NCBI GenBank assembly: GCA_003232175.1
Contig: QILX01000067.1
Coordinates: 1 to 9,909 of the forward strand
Source: Hyphomicrobiales bacterium
Lineage (GTDB): Bacteria > Pseudomonadota > Alphaproteobacteria > Rhizobiales > SZUA-8
Length of the DNA stretch: 9,909 nucleotides
Reading direction: 5' to 3'
Both the position numbers and the translations under genes were made by a program. Positions within the stretch are counted from its first letter, which is position 1, and each line of letters begins with the position of its first letter. A model generated the notes under the pieces. The model was given only the letters and a program-made list of their open reading frames with translations, was not told the DNA's origin and did no database searches. Below, piece after piece: positions 1 to 6,066 of the stretch.

Positions 1-452
1 TGCGCCTCATCGTAATCGTCATCGCGTTCATGGTTTCAACAACGGTGACGGCCATCATGGTGTTTTATACCTTGAGGGGTCCGATCGCTTCGCTAGGCCG
101 CAGTGCCGGTCAGGCGGTTTCCGACATTGACGACCTGGAAACCAGCCTGGATGCCGTTCTGACGCTCCTGGAGGTCTTTGCCAACCTTGTCGGCGGCCTC
201 ACCCTGACCGCCGCGCTGATCCCGGCGATTATCGTAATCGTTCTGAGCGAGATCATGCGGCTGCGTTCGTGGATGCTTTATGTTCTGGGTGGCGGCGTGG
301 CCATGGGCATGGCCGCGGCGGTTCAGGGATTTGATTTTGATCTGATCGATCTGGCGTTTCCTGATTTTACCCTGTCCCTGGTTTCGTCAGGTTTTGTCGG
401 TGGCGGCGTCTACTGGCTGCTGGCGGGACGGCGCGCCGGGATCAGATTGTAG
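1..452 (+). CDS. Small multi-pass membrane protein of unknown function (5' end at or just before window edge)
   Basis: The reading frame is open from base 3 to the TAG at 450-452. Bases 1-2 are TG followed by a hydrophobic stretch (RLIVIVIAF), so an ATG beginning one base before the window is likely; that would make a protein of about 150 residues. An internal ATG at 30 is the first one visible, but starting there would cut the first hydrophobic helix. I see a hydrophobic N-terminal helix, a short soluble stretch containing DIDDLETSLD, two adjacent hydrophobic segments around the sequence LTAALIPAIIVIVLSEI and the following VLGGGVAMGMAAA, and a last helix rich in glycine ending in a basic tail (GRRAGIRL). 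This suggests three to four membrane spans with a cytoplasmic basic C-terminus. I do not recognise the family and assign no function. It converges with the cyclotransferase gene across about 60 bases in which I see no clear terminator. Confidence 0.7.
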   Translation, partial: RLIVIVIAFMVSTTVTAIMVFYTLRGPIASLGRSAGQAVSDIDDLETSLDAVLTLLEVFANLVGGLTLTAALIPAIIVIVLSEIMRLRSWMLYVLGGGVAMGMAAAVQGFDFDLIDLAFPDFTLSLVSSGFVGGGVYWLLAGRRAGIRL

Positions 453-512
453 CATCAGCGCTATAGATACTGTCTCGACAAAACATTGCCCGATGGGAGT
501 GGTCCAGATGTG

Positions 513-1112
513 TCACGAAGTCACTAATTGATCGGCGTCCCGGCTTTTGATGGTTTTGCCAATCGCGTCATGGACCTGCGATTGCAGGCGCATCAGACCT
601 TCATCTTGGATCCCCAAACCTTTGAGGCATTCAATCAGAGAATCCAGATAATCGATTGCCGTCCCTGAAACACCATGGCCATCCAGCACCAGAGCCACTT
701 TGTCTTTGAGGCCCAGGCCGCCGCAATATTGCTCGTGTGCCCGGTTGACAACAAAACACAAGGCGGAGACGGTCCGGCGCCGACCGTTTCCGTTATTTTC
801 TGGGTCACTGTCCAGCTGGATGGCCCGGTATTGCTCCAAATAGCAGTAGTTCAACTGCTCACGCTCGCGCAGGTAGTCAAGTACCGGCTCGCGGTTTTCA
901 GCCGCAACTCGGAAAGCGACGCCCCGGCAGGCACCGCCATGATCGAGCCCGGCAACCAAGCCCGGCCGCTCCGGCGTGCCGCGATGAACGTAAGAGTACA
1001 AACACAAAGACCGATGCACACCGCGCAGCAACGCCGGTCGCCGCTCGACAAATTCAAAGCCAGGCCGCCAGATGAGCGACCCGTAGCCAAAGACCCAAAG
1101 ACCATCATTCAT
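513..1112 (-). CDS. ChaC-type gamma-glutamylcyclotransferase
   Basis: Enzymes of this family cleave the gamma-glutamyl bond of glutathione or related gamma-glutamyl peptides in the cytosol, releasing 5-oxoproline (for ChaC proteins, plus Cys-Gly). The 199-residue protein opens with the family's substrate-binding loop FGYGSLIW at residues 8-15, followed by the typical RPGFEF. The R-G-x-x-x-x-L-C-x-Y-S stretch near residues 30-40 and the G-V-A-F-R strand near 64-68 also fit. The catalytic glutamate is most likely E85 in LREREQL, by comparison with the RE pair of ChaC proteins. The length is a little shorter than E. coli ChaC, within the family range. The ATG at 1112 is the only reasonable start: an in-frame stop lies 18 bases further upstream. 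There is no Shine-Dalgarno in front of it (the leader reads ...CCTCCT-ATG), so initiation may be weak or leaderless. It is divergent from the haem-protein gene. Substrate (glutathione or another gamma-glutamyl compound) is not decided by the sequence. Confidence 0.9.
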   Translation of the reverse strand: MNDGLWVFGYGSLIWRPGFEFVERRPALLRGVHRSLCLYSYVHRGTPERPGLVAGLDHGGACRGVAFRVAAENREPVLDYLREREQLNYCYLEQYRAIQLDSDPENNGNGRRRTVSALCFVVNRAHEQYCGGLGLKDKVALVLDGHGVSGTAIDYLDSLIECLKGLGIQDEGLMRLQSQVHDAIGKTIKSRDADQLVTS

Positions 1113-1429
1113 AGGAGGTATCCCGCAAGGTTACGAACTGAGTTGCGAAAGGTCAATTTTTGAACATTCAGGCTCAATATGATTTCAAGGCAAACCCATT
1201 GCGACCGCAACACAGCGTAGTCGGTTGCATTAAATTATCGTAACAATACCTGAATGAATTGACTTGGGCGCGGTAAATTCATAGGCCTTGCTTGATCCAC
1301 GGTACGGTGGCGTTGCCAATTTCTGGCATGCACAATTTCCAGGTTGCAGGATTTTGCGGCTGGGCCGCAACTGATACTGGCAAAAGAGCGACAATTGAAA
1401 TTGATGAAATGAGAGCAGGCAATTTAGAC
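1113..1429. promoter_or_regulatory. Divergent intergenic region between the cyclotransferase and haem-protein genes
   Basis: This 317-base stretch should hold promoters for both flanking genes, which point away from each other. The middle part (about 1220-1290) is AT-rich and contains several weak -10-like hexamers, but I find no -35/-10 pair on either strand that I would defend. The right-hand part (about 1310-1380) is packed with short inverted repeats, including TGCCA-5-TGGCA at 1314-1328 and the 7-bp hairpin at 1354-1370. A shorter palindrome, TTGCG-AC-CGCAA, sits at 1199-1210. An open frame continues upstream of the haem-protein start to an ATG at 1292, but the residues it encodes are not hydrophobic and do not look like part of that protein family, so I treat it as leader. 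Confidence 0.5.
1354..1370. repeat. Perfect inverted repeat, 7-bp stem with 3-base loop
   Basis: TTGCGGC-TGG-GCCGCAA is a perfect GC-rich hairpin about 60 bases before the proposed haem-protein start. It is flanked by CCAG at 1339-1342 and CTGG at 1377-1380, which can extend the pairing with an internal loop. There is no T-run on either side, so it is not an ordinary intrinsic terminator. It could be a leader RNA structure or a protein-binding site. Confidence 0.55.
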
Positions 1430-2152
1430 ATGGATACACTTTTTCGCCGTTTTTCCGCCGGGTGGAAAACCCGGCACTTGGTCTCACTGTTGATTGCCGG
1501 CCTTGGCACCTATGCTTTCCTGGTCTCTCGAGCCGAATGGTCCGAAATGCACCGCTGGAACCGGGCGGTGGGCGATATGAGCGTGATGATGGTGGCGTTT
1601 TCAATGGCTGTCGGGCCGTTGTCCCGACTGATTCCCAAAACGCGCATGATCATCCCCTGGCGACGGGAATTCGGCATTTATGGCGTCTTGTTGGCCGCGG
1701 TGCATACGGCCATCATTTTGGTAGGCTGGGTGCAATGGGACTTGATGCGGCTCTTTGGCTATGAGCTTCATCCATCGGGCATCTATGTCATGTTGCAGCA
1801 CGGTTTCGGTCTGGCGAATATTATCGGCATCGTCGCTCTGGTTTACGGGCTTGTGCTGGCGATTTCCTCCAGCAACTGGTGCCAGCGGCTCCTTGGCGGC
1901 GCGGTATGGAAATATCTCCAGCAAAGCGCTTATGTTCTATGGGCGCTGATCGTTGTACATACGGCATATTTTCTATACCTGCACTTCCAGGATTTTCACC
2001 GAAATACGCCAGAACCAAACTGGGCCCAGATCCCATTCATTATCCTGGTTCTTCTGGTCATTGCGCTTCAATTCGGCGCTTCATACAAGACCTGGAAACA
2101 AAAGCGCGGGCGCGCGGCGCCTGATCAAAACGAGTTGCCACAAGGCGCATAG
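1430..2152 (+). CDS. Ferric-reductase-like transmembrane haem protein, MsrQ/YedZ-related
   Basis: Proteins with this fold are inner-membrane b-type haem proteins that pass electrons across the membrane; MsrQ delivers electrons to the periplasmic methionine sulfoxide reductase MsrP. With the ATG at 1430 the protein has 240 residues and about six hydrophobic segments (near 18-34, 50-66, 81-101, 118-146, 166-185 and 201-217). MsrQ-like landmarks are WRREFGIYG at 77-85 before the first haem helix, H92 in AVHTAI, the turn ISSSNW at 145-150, and H177 in VVHTAYFLYLH. The position that is His in MsrQ (the LHR motif of the penultimate helix) is Q164 here, in KYLQQSAYV; H124 and H185 are additional candidate ligands. 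The C-terminal tail is charged and probably cytoplasmic. The start at 1430 was chosen because the upstream extension to 1292 is polar and unlike the family; only a weak purine-rich stretch (GAGAGCAGG) precedes it. No msrP is visible next to it. The fold is secure, the partner and exact role are not. Confidence 0.8.
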   Translation: MDTLFRRFSAGWKTRHLVSLLIAGLGTYAFLVSRAEWSEMHRWNRAVGDMSVMMVAFSMAVGPLSRLIPKTRMIIPWRREFGIYGVLLAAVHTAIILVGWVQWDLMRLFGYELHPSGIYVMLQHGFGLANIIGIVALVYGLVLAISSSNWCQRLLGGAVWKYLQQSAYVLWALIVVHTAYFLYLHFQDFHRNTPEPNWAQIPFIILVLLVIALQFGASYKTWKQKRGRAAPDQNELPQGA

Positions 2153-2237
2153 CGATGTTCTGTTAGGGCATATCAGGTTTAGACGGGTACCGGCCCGCTC
2201 CGCGAACCCGGCGCCGATGATCTCTAGAAGGCAAGCG

Positions 2238-3326
2238 TCAATCCGACCAGGGCACGCGGCGGCCTATCGCCACCGATTTTATCAAAGCAAAAACCGGTGC
2301 ACCGATCTTGAAACCAAGTTCGTCCATGGCCTGACGGGTGATGCGAGCGCGAAGATGGCCGCCGCCGATATCCACGGCAATATCCACATAGGCGCCCTGG
2401 CCAATCTCGATGGCCTCGATGTGGCCACTGAGGATATTGCGCGTTGAAAGCGCTTCGGGCCGGCGGGCGGCAAGCACAACATCACCGGCGCGGATGAGCA
2501 ATCGCATGGCATGGCCGGGGGGGGCCGCAACCCGTGGGACCGTCACCATCTGCCCGGAGATTTCAATGTGGGTCAGGTGATAGTCGTCGTCGTGGCGGGA
2601 AATTGTGGCGGCGAAAACGGCGCCGGCATCCTCGCCGCCGGTCGCATCGGCAAGGTCGGCTCGGGCCATAACCTCCTCCACCGGCCCGCTGGCCAGCACC
2701 GCGCCCGCCTCGACAAGAACCAGCGTGCTCGCCAGCCGCATTACCTCGTCCAGGGCATGACTGACATAAAGGATCGGCACGCGGGATGAGGCGGTCAGCC
2801 GATCCAGATAGGGCAGAATTTCCGCTTTCCGCCGACCGTCCAGGGACGCCAGGGGTTCATCCATGATCAGCGCCAGGGGTGACATTAAGAGCGCCCGTCC
2901 GATAGCGACACGCTGGATTTCACCCCCCGACAAACCAGCGGGATGCCGGCCCAGCAACAGGCCGATATCCAGAAGTTTCACCACTTCCTCCCAGGTTTTT
3001 GAAGTTGGCTTCTGCTTTGAAAACCTGCCGCCATAGGCCAAATTTTTCTCAACTGTCATATGAGGAAACAGTCGCGCATCTTGAAAGACATGGCCGATGC
3101 GCCGCAGCCGCGCCGGGACATCAATTCCCGCCGCACTATCGAATACCACCGTGTCACCAAGTAAAATGCGGCCATCTTCCGGGGTCAGGAGGCCGCCTAC
3201 GGCCTTGACTATTGTGCTCTTGCCCGCCCCGGAGCGGCCAAAAAGCGCGGTGACCGGCGCCGAGCTGGCAAAGGCGGCGTCAAGGGAGAATGCGCCCAGA
3301 GTCAAGCGGATATCGACATCGATCAT
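2238..3326 (-). CDS. modC: Molybdate ABC transporter ATP-binding protein ModC
   Basis: This is the cytoplasmic ATPase that powers molybdate (and usually tungstate) import. The 362 residues show the complete ABC nucleotide-binding domain: Walker A GRSGAGKST at 30-38, Q-loop Q82 in VFQDARLF, signature LSGGE at 132-136, Walker B LALIMDEP at 151-158, D-loop SLD at 161-163 and the switch histidine H190 in YVSHALDE. The LFPHMTVEKNLAYG stretch just after the Q-loop is characteristic of ModC. The C-terminal part (about 295-355) fits a TOBE/Mop-type oxyanion-sensing domain, seen as ARRPEALSTRNILSG followed by beta-rich sequence, and identifies ModC rather than a sugar or phosphate ATPase. Length is normal for the family. 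Its ATG overlaps the modB stop (ATGA), so it is probably translationally coupled. It ends 85 bases from the convergent haem-protein gene. Confidence 0.95.
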   Translation of the reverse strand: MIDVDIRLTLGAFSLDAAFASSAPVTALFGRSGAGKSTIVKAVGGLLTPEDGRILLGDTVVFDSAAGIDVPARLRRIGHVFQDARLFPHMTVEKNLAYGGRFSKQKPTSKTWEEVVKLLDIGLLLGRHPAGLSGGEIQRVAIGRALLMSPLALIMDEPLASLDGRRKAEILPYLDRLTASSRVPILYVSHALDEVMRLASTLVLVEAGAVLASGPVEEVMARADLADATGGEDAGAVFAATISRHDDDYHLTHIEISGQMVTVPRVAAPPGHAMRLLIRAGDVVLAARRPEALSTRNILSGHIEAIEIGQGAYVDIAVDIGGGHLRARITRQAMDELGFKIGAPVFALIKSVAIGRRVPWSD

Positions 3327-4024
3327 GGTGCGCCGGCCCCTTTGCGCTTGAGCCGCCTTGACAACAGTTCGGAGGCCAATAGCGCCACAACTGATACCGC
3401 GACCGAAACCAGGGTTAGCCGGAGGGCGGCATATTCGCCACCGGGGATCTGCAAAGCAGTGTGGATCGCCAGCGGCAGCGTACGGGTTTCACCGGGAATG
3501 TTGGAGACAAAGGTCATGGTGGCGCCAAATTCACCCAGCGCCTTGGCAAAACCTAAAACCGCCGCGGCAATAATCCCACCAAGAGAAAGGGGCAGCGTGA
3601 CGGTGAGGAACACCGATACCCGGCTGGCGCCCATGGTTTTTGCCGCATCTTCCAAATGCGGGTCCACCGCCGCAATGGCCTGGCGCATAGGCCGGACCAT
3701 CAATGGAAACGCCATGACGATGGCCGCGATAACCGCCCCGGTCCACCGAAAGGCAAAAACGATACCGAACCATTGGTCAAGCGTTGCCCCAATAAAGCCG
3801 CGCCGGCCAAATAGCAGCAGCAGCAGATAGCCCGTCGCCACCGGCGGCATGACCAGCGGCAAATGCACCAGGGCATCGAGAACGATTTTTCCGGGAAACT
3901 CCTTGCGGGCCAGAAGCCACGCCACTGCCAGCGCCGCAGGCATGCCAAACACCAGCGCCCAGAAGGCGACCTTGAGGGATAACAGGATCACCTCGCCTTC
4001 AAGCCCGGTCAGAGGATCAGTCAT
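3323..4024 (-). CDS. modB: Molybdate ABC transporter permease ModB
   Basis: ModB forms the inner-membrane channel as a homodimer that accepts molybdate from ModA and couples to ModC. The protein has 233 residues, close to the usual 220-240, with about five to six hydrophobic segments beginning at EVILLSLKVAFWALVFGMP (10-29). The L-P-L-V-M-P-P-V-A-T-G-Y block at 55-66 is a hallmark of ModB. The cytoplasmic coupling loop (EAA motif) is E125-D-A-A-K-T-M-G-A at 125-133 followed by SVFLTVTLP, and the segment AKALGEFGATM (160-170) with the following loop NIPGETRTLPLAIHTALQ is also typical. Both ends overlap its neighbours by four bases (ATGA with the modA stop and ATGA with the modC start), which indicates one polycistronic unit with coupled translation. 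Confidence 0.95.
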   Translation of the reverse strand: MTDPLTGLEGEVILLSLKVAFWALVFGMPAALAVAWLLARKEFPGKIVLDALVHLPLVMPPVATGYLLLLLFGRRGFIGATLDQWFGIVFAFRWTGAVIAAIVMAFPLMVRPMRQAIAAVDPHLEDAAKTMGASRVSVFLTVTLPLSLGGIIAAAVLGFAKALGEFGATMTFVSNIPGETRTLPLAIHTALQIPGGEYAALRLTLVSVAVSVVALLASELLSRRLKRKGAGAP

Positions 4025-4791
4025 TTGAATGGGGGAAACCCAAACGAAGCGAAAACATCTTGCGCTTCGGCGGACAACAGTTCGTCGACAAGCTGTTCAG
4101 CCCGCAAGGTTCGCCCGTTCAATATCGGCACCGCTATATAGCGGATCGGGGGGTGTAGTTCCTCCGCCAGGGTGGTAGCGATGTTCAGACCGGCCGCTTT
4201 TGCATCGGTTTTATAAACCAGGCCAAAGGGTACTTCGCCACGGGCAACCAATGCAGCGGCGGCCCGGACGCTATCGGTGAAGACCAGTTGAGGCTGCATC
4301 TCCTCCCACAGGCCCAGCCCCTCAAAAGCAAATTTCCCATATTCGCCTGCTGGAACAAATGCCGGATTTCCCATGGCCAACAACCGGTCCTTCAGCATAT
4401 CGGCAATACCGGCTTTGGCCGGTGGTCCATCGGACTGCTCATTTTTTTTCACCGCCGCGATGACCAGACGATTGGCGAGTATTTTTTTTGACCGGGAGTC
4501 TTCCGCGAGGCCCGCCTGGCCGAGAAATCGAACCCATTGCCGATTGGCGGATATGAACAGATCAGCCTGGGCGCCGGCTGCGACCTGCCGCGCCAGCGAT
4601 CCGCTTCCGGCATAGACGATTTTGGCTTTCGCACCTTCATTTTTTCCCGCCAACGCCAGTTCAAGAACGCCGGCAAGGCTGGATGCGGCAAAAATCAGAA
4701 GCGGCCTATCGGATTGTGCAACTGCCACGGAGCTGCCCGTCAGGCCGATAAAACTTAAAATACAAGCAGCGCAAATGGCGCGGAGGCGCAT
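4021..4791 (-). CDS. modA: Periplasmic molybdate-binding protein ModA
   Basis: ModA captures molybdate or tungstate in the periplasm and hands it to ModB. From the ATG at 4791 the protein has 256 residues with a classical Sec signal peptide: basic MRLR, a hydrophobic core, and AVA at 23-25 before Q26 as the probable cleavage site. Positions that match the oxyanion ligands known for E. coli ModA are S38 in FAASSL, S65 in GSGSLA, A148 in VPAGEYGK, V175 in FTDSVRAA and Y193 in GLVYKTDA. The stretch QADLFISANRQW is also diagnostic. A longer in-frame start at 4869 exists, but it would bury the signal peptide behind 26 polar residues and lacks the good ribosome site seen here, so 4791 is preferred. 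The coding strand holds two A8 runs (4442-4449 and 4482-4489). First gene of modABC. Confidence 0.95.
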   Translation of the reverse strand: MRLRAICAACILSFIGLTGSSVAVAQSDRPLLIFAASSLAGVLELALAGKNEGAKAKIVYAGSGSLARQVAAGAQADLFISANRQWVRFLGQAGLAEDSRSKKILANRLVIAAVKKNEQSDGPPAKAGIADMLKDRLLAMGNPAFVPAGEYGKFAFEGLGLWEEMQPQLVFTDSVRAAAALVARGEVPFGLVYKTDAKAAGLNIATTLAEELHPPIRYIAVPILNGRTLRAEQLVDELLSAEAQDVFASFGFPPFK

Positions 4792-4798
4792 AAAAGAA

Positions 4799-4803
4799 TC
4801 CCT
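4799..4803 (-). promoter_or_regulatory. Shine-Dalgarno site of modA
   Basis: The minus strand reads AGGGA followed by a 7-base spacer and then ATG. This is a well-placed ribosome binding site and is what fixes the modA start at 4791 rather than the longer start at 4869. Confidence 0.7.
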
Positions 4804-4946
4804 GTCATAGTCTTGCCGGCCCAATATCGGCTGGCCGCCAGTCCGGGTCAATGGCGGGTCGGACGGCAAAATTCAACTTGCGGCAAGAGAAATTTTAATA
4901 TGCAGTCTGTACAAGGGCTAAACATATTGCCTGTGAAAGCGGGAAT

Positions 4947-4969
4947 AACCATATCTGTTAAATATGGTT
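4947..4969. promoter_or_regulatory. Perfect 8-bp inverted repeat between modA and the MBL hydrolase gene, candidate operator
   Basis: AACCATAT, a 7-base spacer (CTGTTAA), and ATATGGTT form a perfect dyad centred at 4958. It lies 156 bases upstream of the modA start and 23 bases before the MBL start. A weak promoter-like pair for the plus strand (TTGCCT at 4927-4932 and ATATCT at 4951-4956, 18-base spacer) would overlap the left arm. The symmetry with ATAT inner halves is reminiscent of ModE sites, whose E. coli arms are roughly CGTTATAT and ATATAACG, but the outer bases and the spacer differ. A second, looser dyad, AATATG at 4897-4902 and CATATT at 4923-4928, lies closer to modA. The regulator is unknown; being an operator is inference from position and symmetry. 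Confidence 0.45.
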
Positions 4970-4991
4970 TTAATGCCGCGCATCGAGCTTT

Positions 4992-5834
4992 ATGGAAATT
5001 GAGCGTATGGCGAAACACCAGCTAAAATTTTGGGGTGCAAGAGGCAGCCTCCCGTGCAGCGGCCCCCAATATGTGCGATATGGCGGCAGTACCTGCTGTG
5101 TTGAATTGCGTTACGATGAACACACGTTGATTTTCGACGCCGGCTCGGGCATTCGGGGCCTGGGCGAAGATCTGGTTCATAATCGCACCGGCCACATCGA
5201 TCTGATGTTCTCCCACTACCATTTTGATCATATTTGCGGCCTGCCTTTCTTTGCGCCGTTCTACCACCCCCAGACCGATGTTTGTCTATGGGCCGGACAG
5301 TCCAACGAATGGCCCGGGGTTGCGGATATGCTGGATGGCTTTATGAAGCCGCCGTTTTTTCCCATTACACCAGCAGCATTCAACGCCCAAATAGGATTTC
5401 GCAGTTTTCACGCCGGCGATGAGTTGACTTTGCCTTCAGGCGCCAAGATCCAGACAGCGCCGCTAGACCACCCCCAAGGGTCCATCGGCTACCGCATTGA
5501 GATTGGCGGAAAAATTATCTGTTACGTAACCGACACCGAATTGCCCGAAAACAGCAAGCCGGACCCGTCCCTGTTTGATCTGGTTCAAGGCGCCGACATT
5601 CTCATTTTGGACGCCATGTTCACCGATGACGAATTGCCGTCCTGCCGGGGTTGGGGGCATTCCAGCTGGCGTCAGGGCACTGAATTTGCCGATGCCGCCA
5701 ATGTTGGCACCCTTTACCTCTTCCACCATCATCCCTTGCATGATGACACTGCCATGGACAAAATTGCCGCGGATGCGGACAAACTTCGGCCCGGTACAAA
5801 GGTGGCCCGGGAAGGGGAGACGATCAGCTTTTAA
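4992..5834 (+). CDS. Metallo-beta-lactamase-fold hydrolase (PhnP / Lactamase_B_2 type)
   Basis: This 280-residue cytosolic protein carries a complete dinuclear metal site of the MBL fold: H75-x-H77-x-D79-H80 in SHYHFDH, H160 in PLDHPQGS, the bridging D181 in YVTDTE, and H223 in GWGHSSW or a residue of the H245-H247 cluster as the last ligand. The opening KFWGARGSLPCSG and the FDAGSGIRGLG block at 48-58 are hallmarks of the group related to PhnP and to phosphodiesterases acting on small phosphodiesters. Members are usually annotated only as MBL-fold metallo-hydrolases, and substrate cannot be read here. There is no signal peptide. Two starts are possible: ATG at 4992 and ATG at 5007 (giving MAKHQLKFWG, closer to how relatives begin, with GGAAA eight bases upstream); neither has a strong ribosome site. 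It is divergent from modA and co-oriented with the cyclase gene 232 bases downstream. Confidence 0.85.
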   Translation: MEIERMAKHQLKFWGARGSLPCSGPQYVRYGGSTCCVELRYDEHTLIFDAGSGIRGLGEDLVHNRTGHIDLMFSHYHFDHICGLPFFAPFYHPQTDVCLWAGQSNEWPGVADMLDGFMKPPFFPITPAAFNAQIGFRSFHAGDELTLPSGAKIQTAPLDHPQGSIGYRIEIGGKIICYVTDTELPENSKPDPSLFDLVQGADILILDAMFTDDELPSCRGWGHSSWRQGTEFADAANVGTLYLFHHHPLHDDTAMDKIAADADKLRPGTKVAREGETISF

Positions 5835-6066
5835 CTACACGAAGTTCTCACACAAACTTGCCTTGGTATGTGATCGAATTATGCCCCAATCTCTGACATA
5901 TTCCTGAACGATGTGGTGGCACCGAGCTGTACCCTAACCCGGCCACCCTTGGGAGCATCTTTAAAAGGTCACCACGCGGGGGGCGGCAGGCGCCGTATTC
6001 GGGAAAATGCAATTTATCTGGCGGGGGCCGACATATTCTGGTTTTAACCTGAAAGTCTCATAGCCC

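Noticed and set aside
1114..1118. AGGAG on the plus strand near 1114 as a ribosome binding site
   Set aside because: No start codon follows at a usable distance on the plus strand, and for the minus-strand cyclotransferase gene the sequence is the complement of a Shine-Dalgarno.
675..1163. Long plus-strand frame of 162 codons over the cyclotransferase gene
   Set aside because: It is antisense to a well-recognised ChaC-type protein, and its translation is low-complexity and matches no family I know.
1292..1429. N-terminal extension of the haem protein to the ATG at 1292
   Set aside because: The extra 46 residues are polar and unlike the family, and they cover the hairpin-rich leader; the ATG at 1430 gives a normal-length protein.
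2184..2210. CGGGT...ACCCG inverted repeat between the convergent haem-protein and modC genes, as a shared terminator
   Set aside because: The stem is only 5 bp with a 17-base loop and has no T-run on either strand, so I would not call it an intrinsic terminator.
6040..6049. GGTT-TT-AACC mini-palindrome upstream of the cyclase as an operator
   Set aside because: The arms are only 4 bp and the sequence is common by chance; no second copy with the same arms supports it.
5835..6066. Possible small gene or RNA between the MBL hydrolase and the cyclase
   Set aside because: I find no frame with a start, ribosome site and protein-like composition, and no strong hairpin or terminator; only distant GTGGTG/CACCAC pairing is present.
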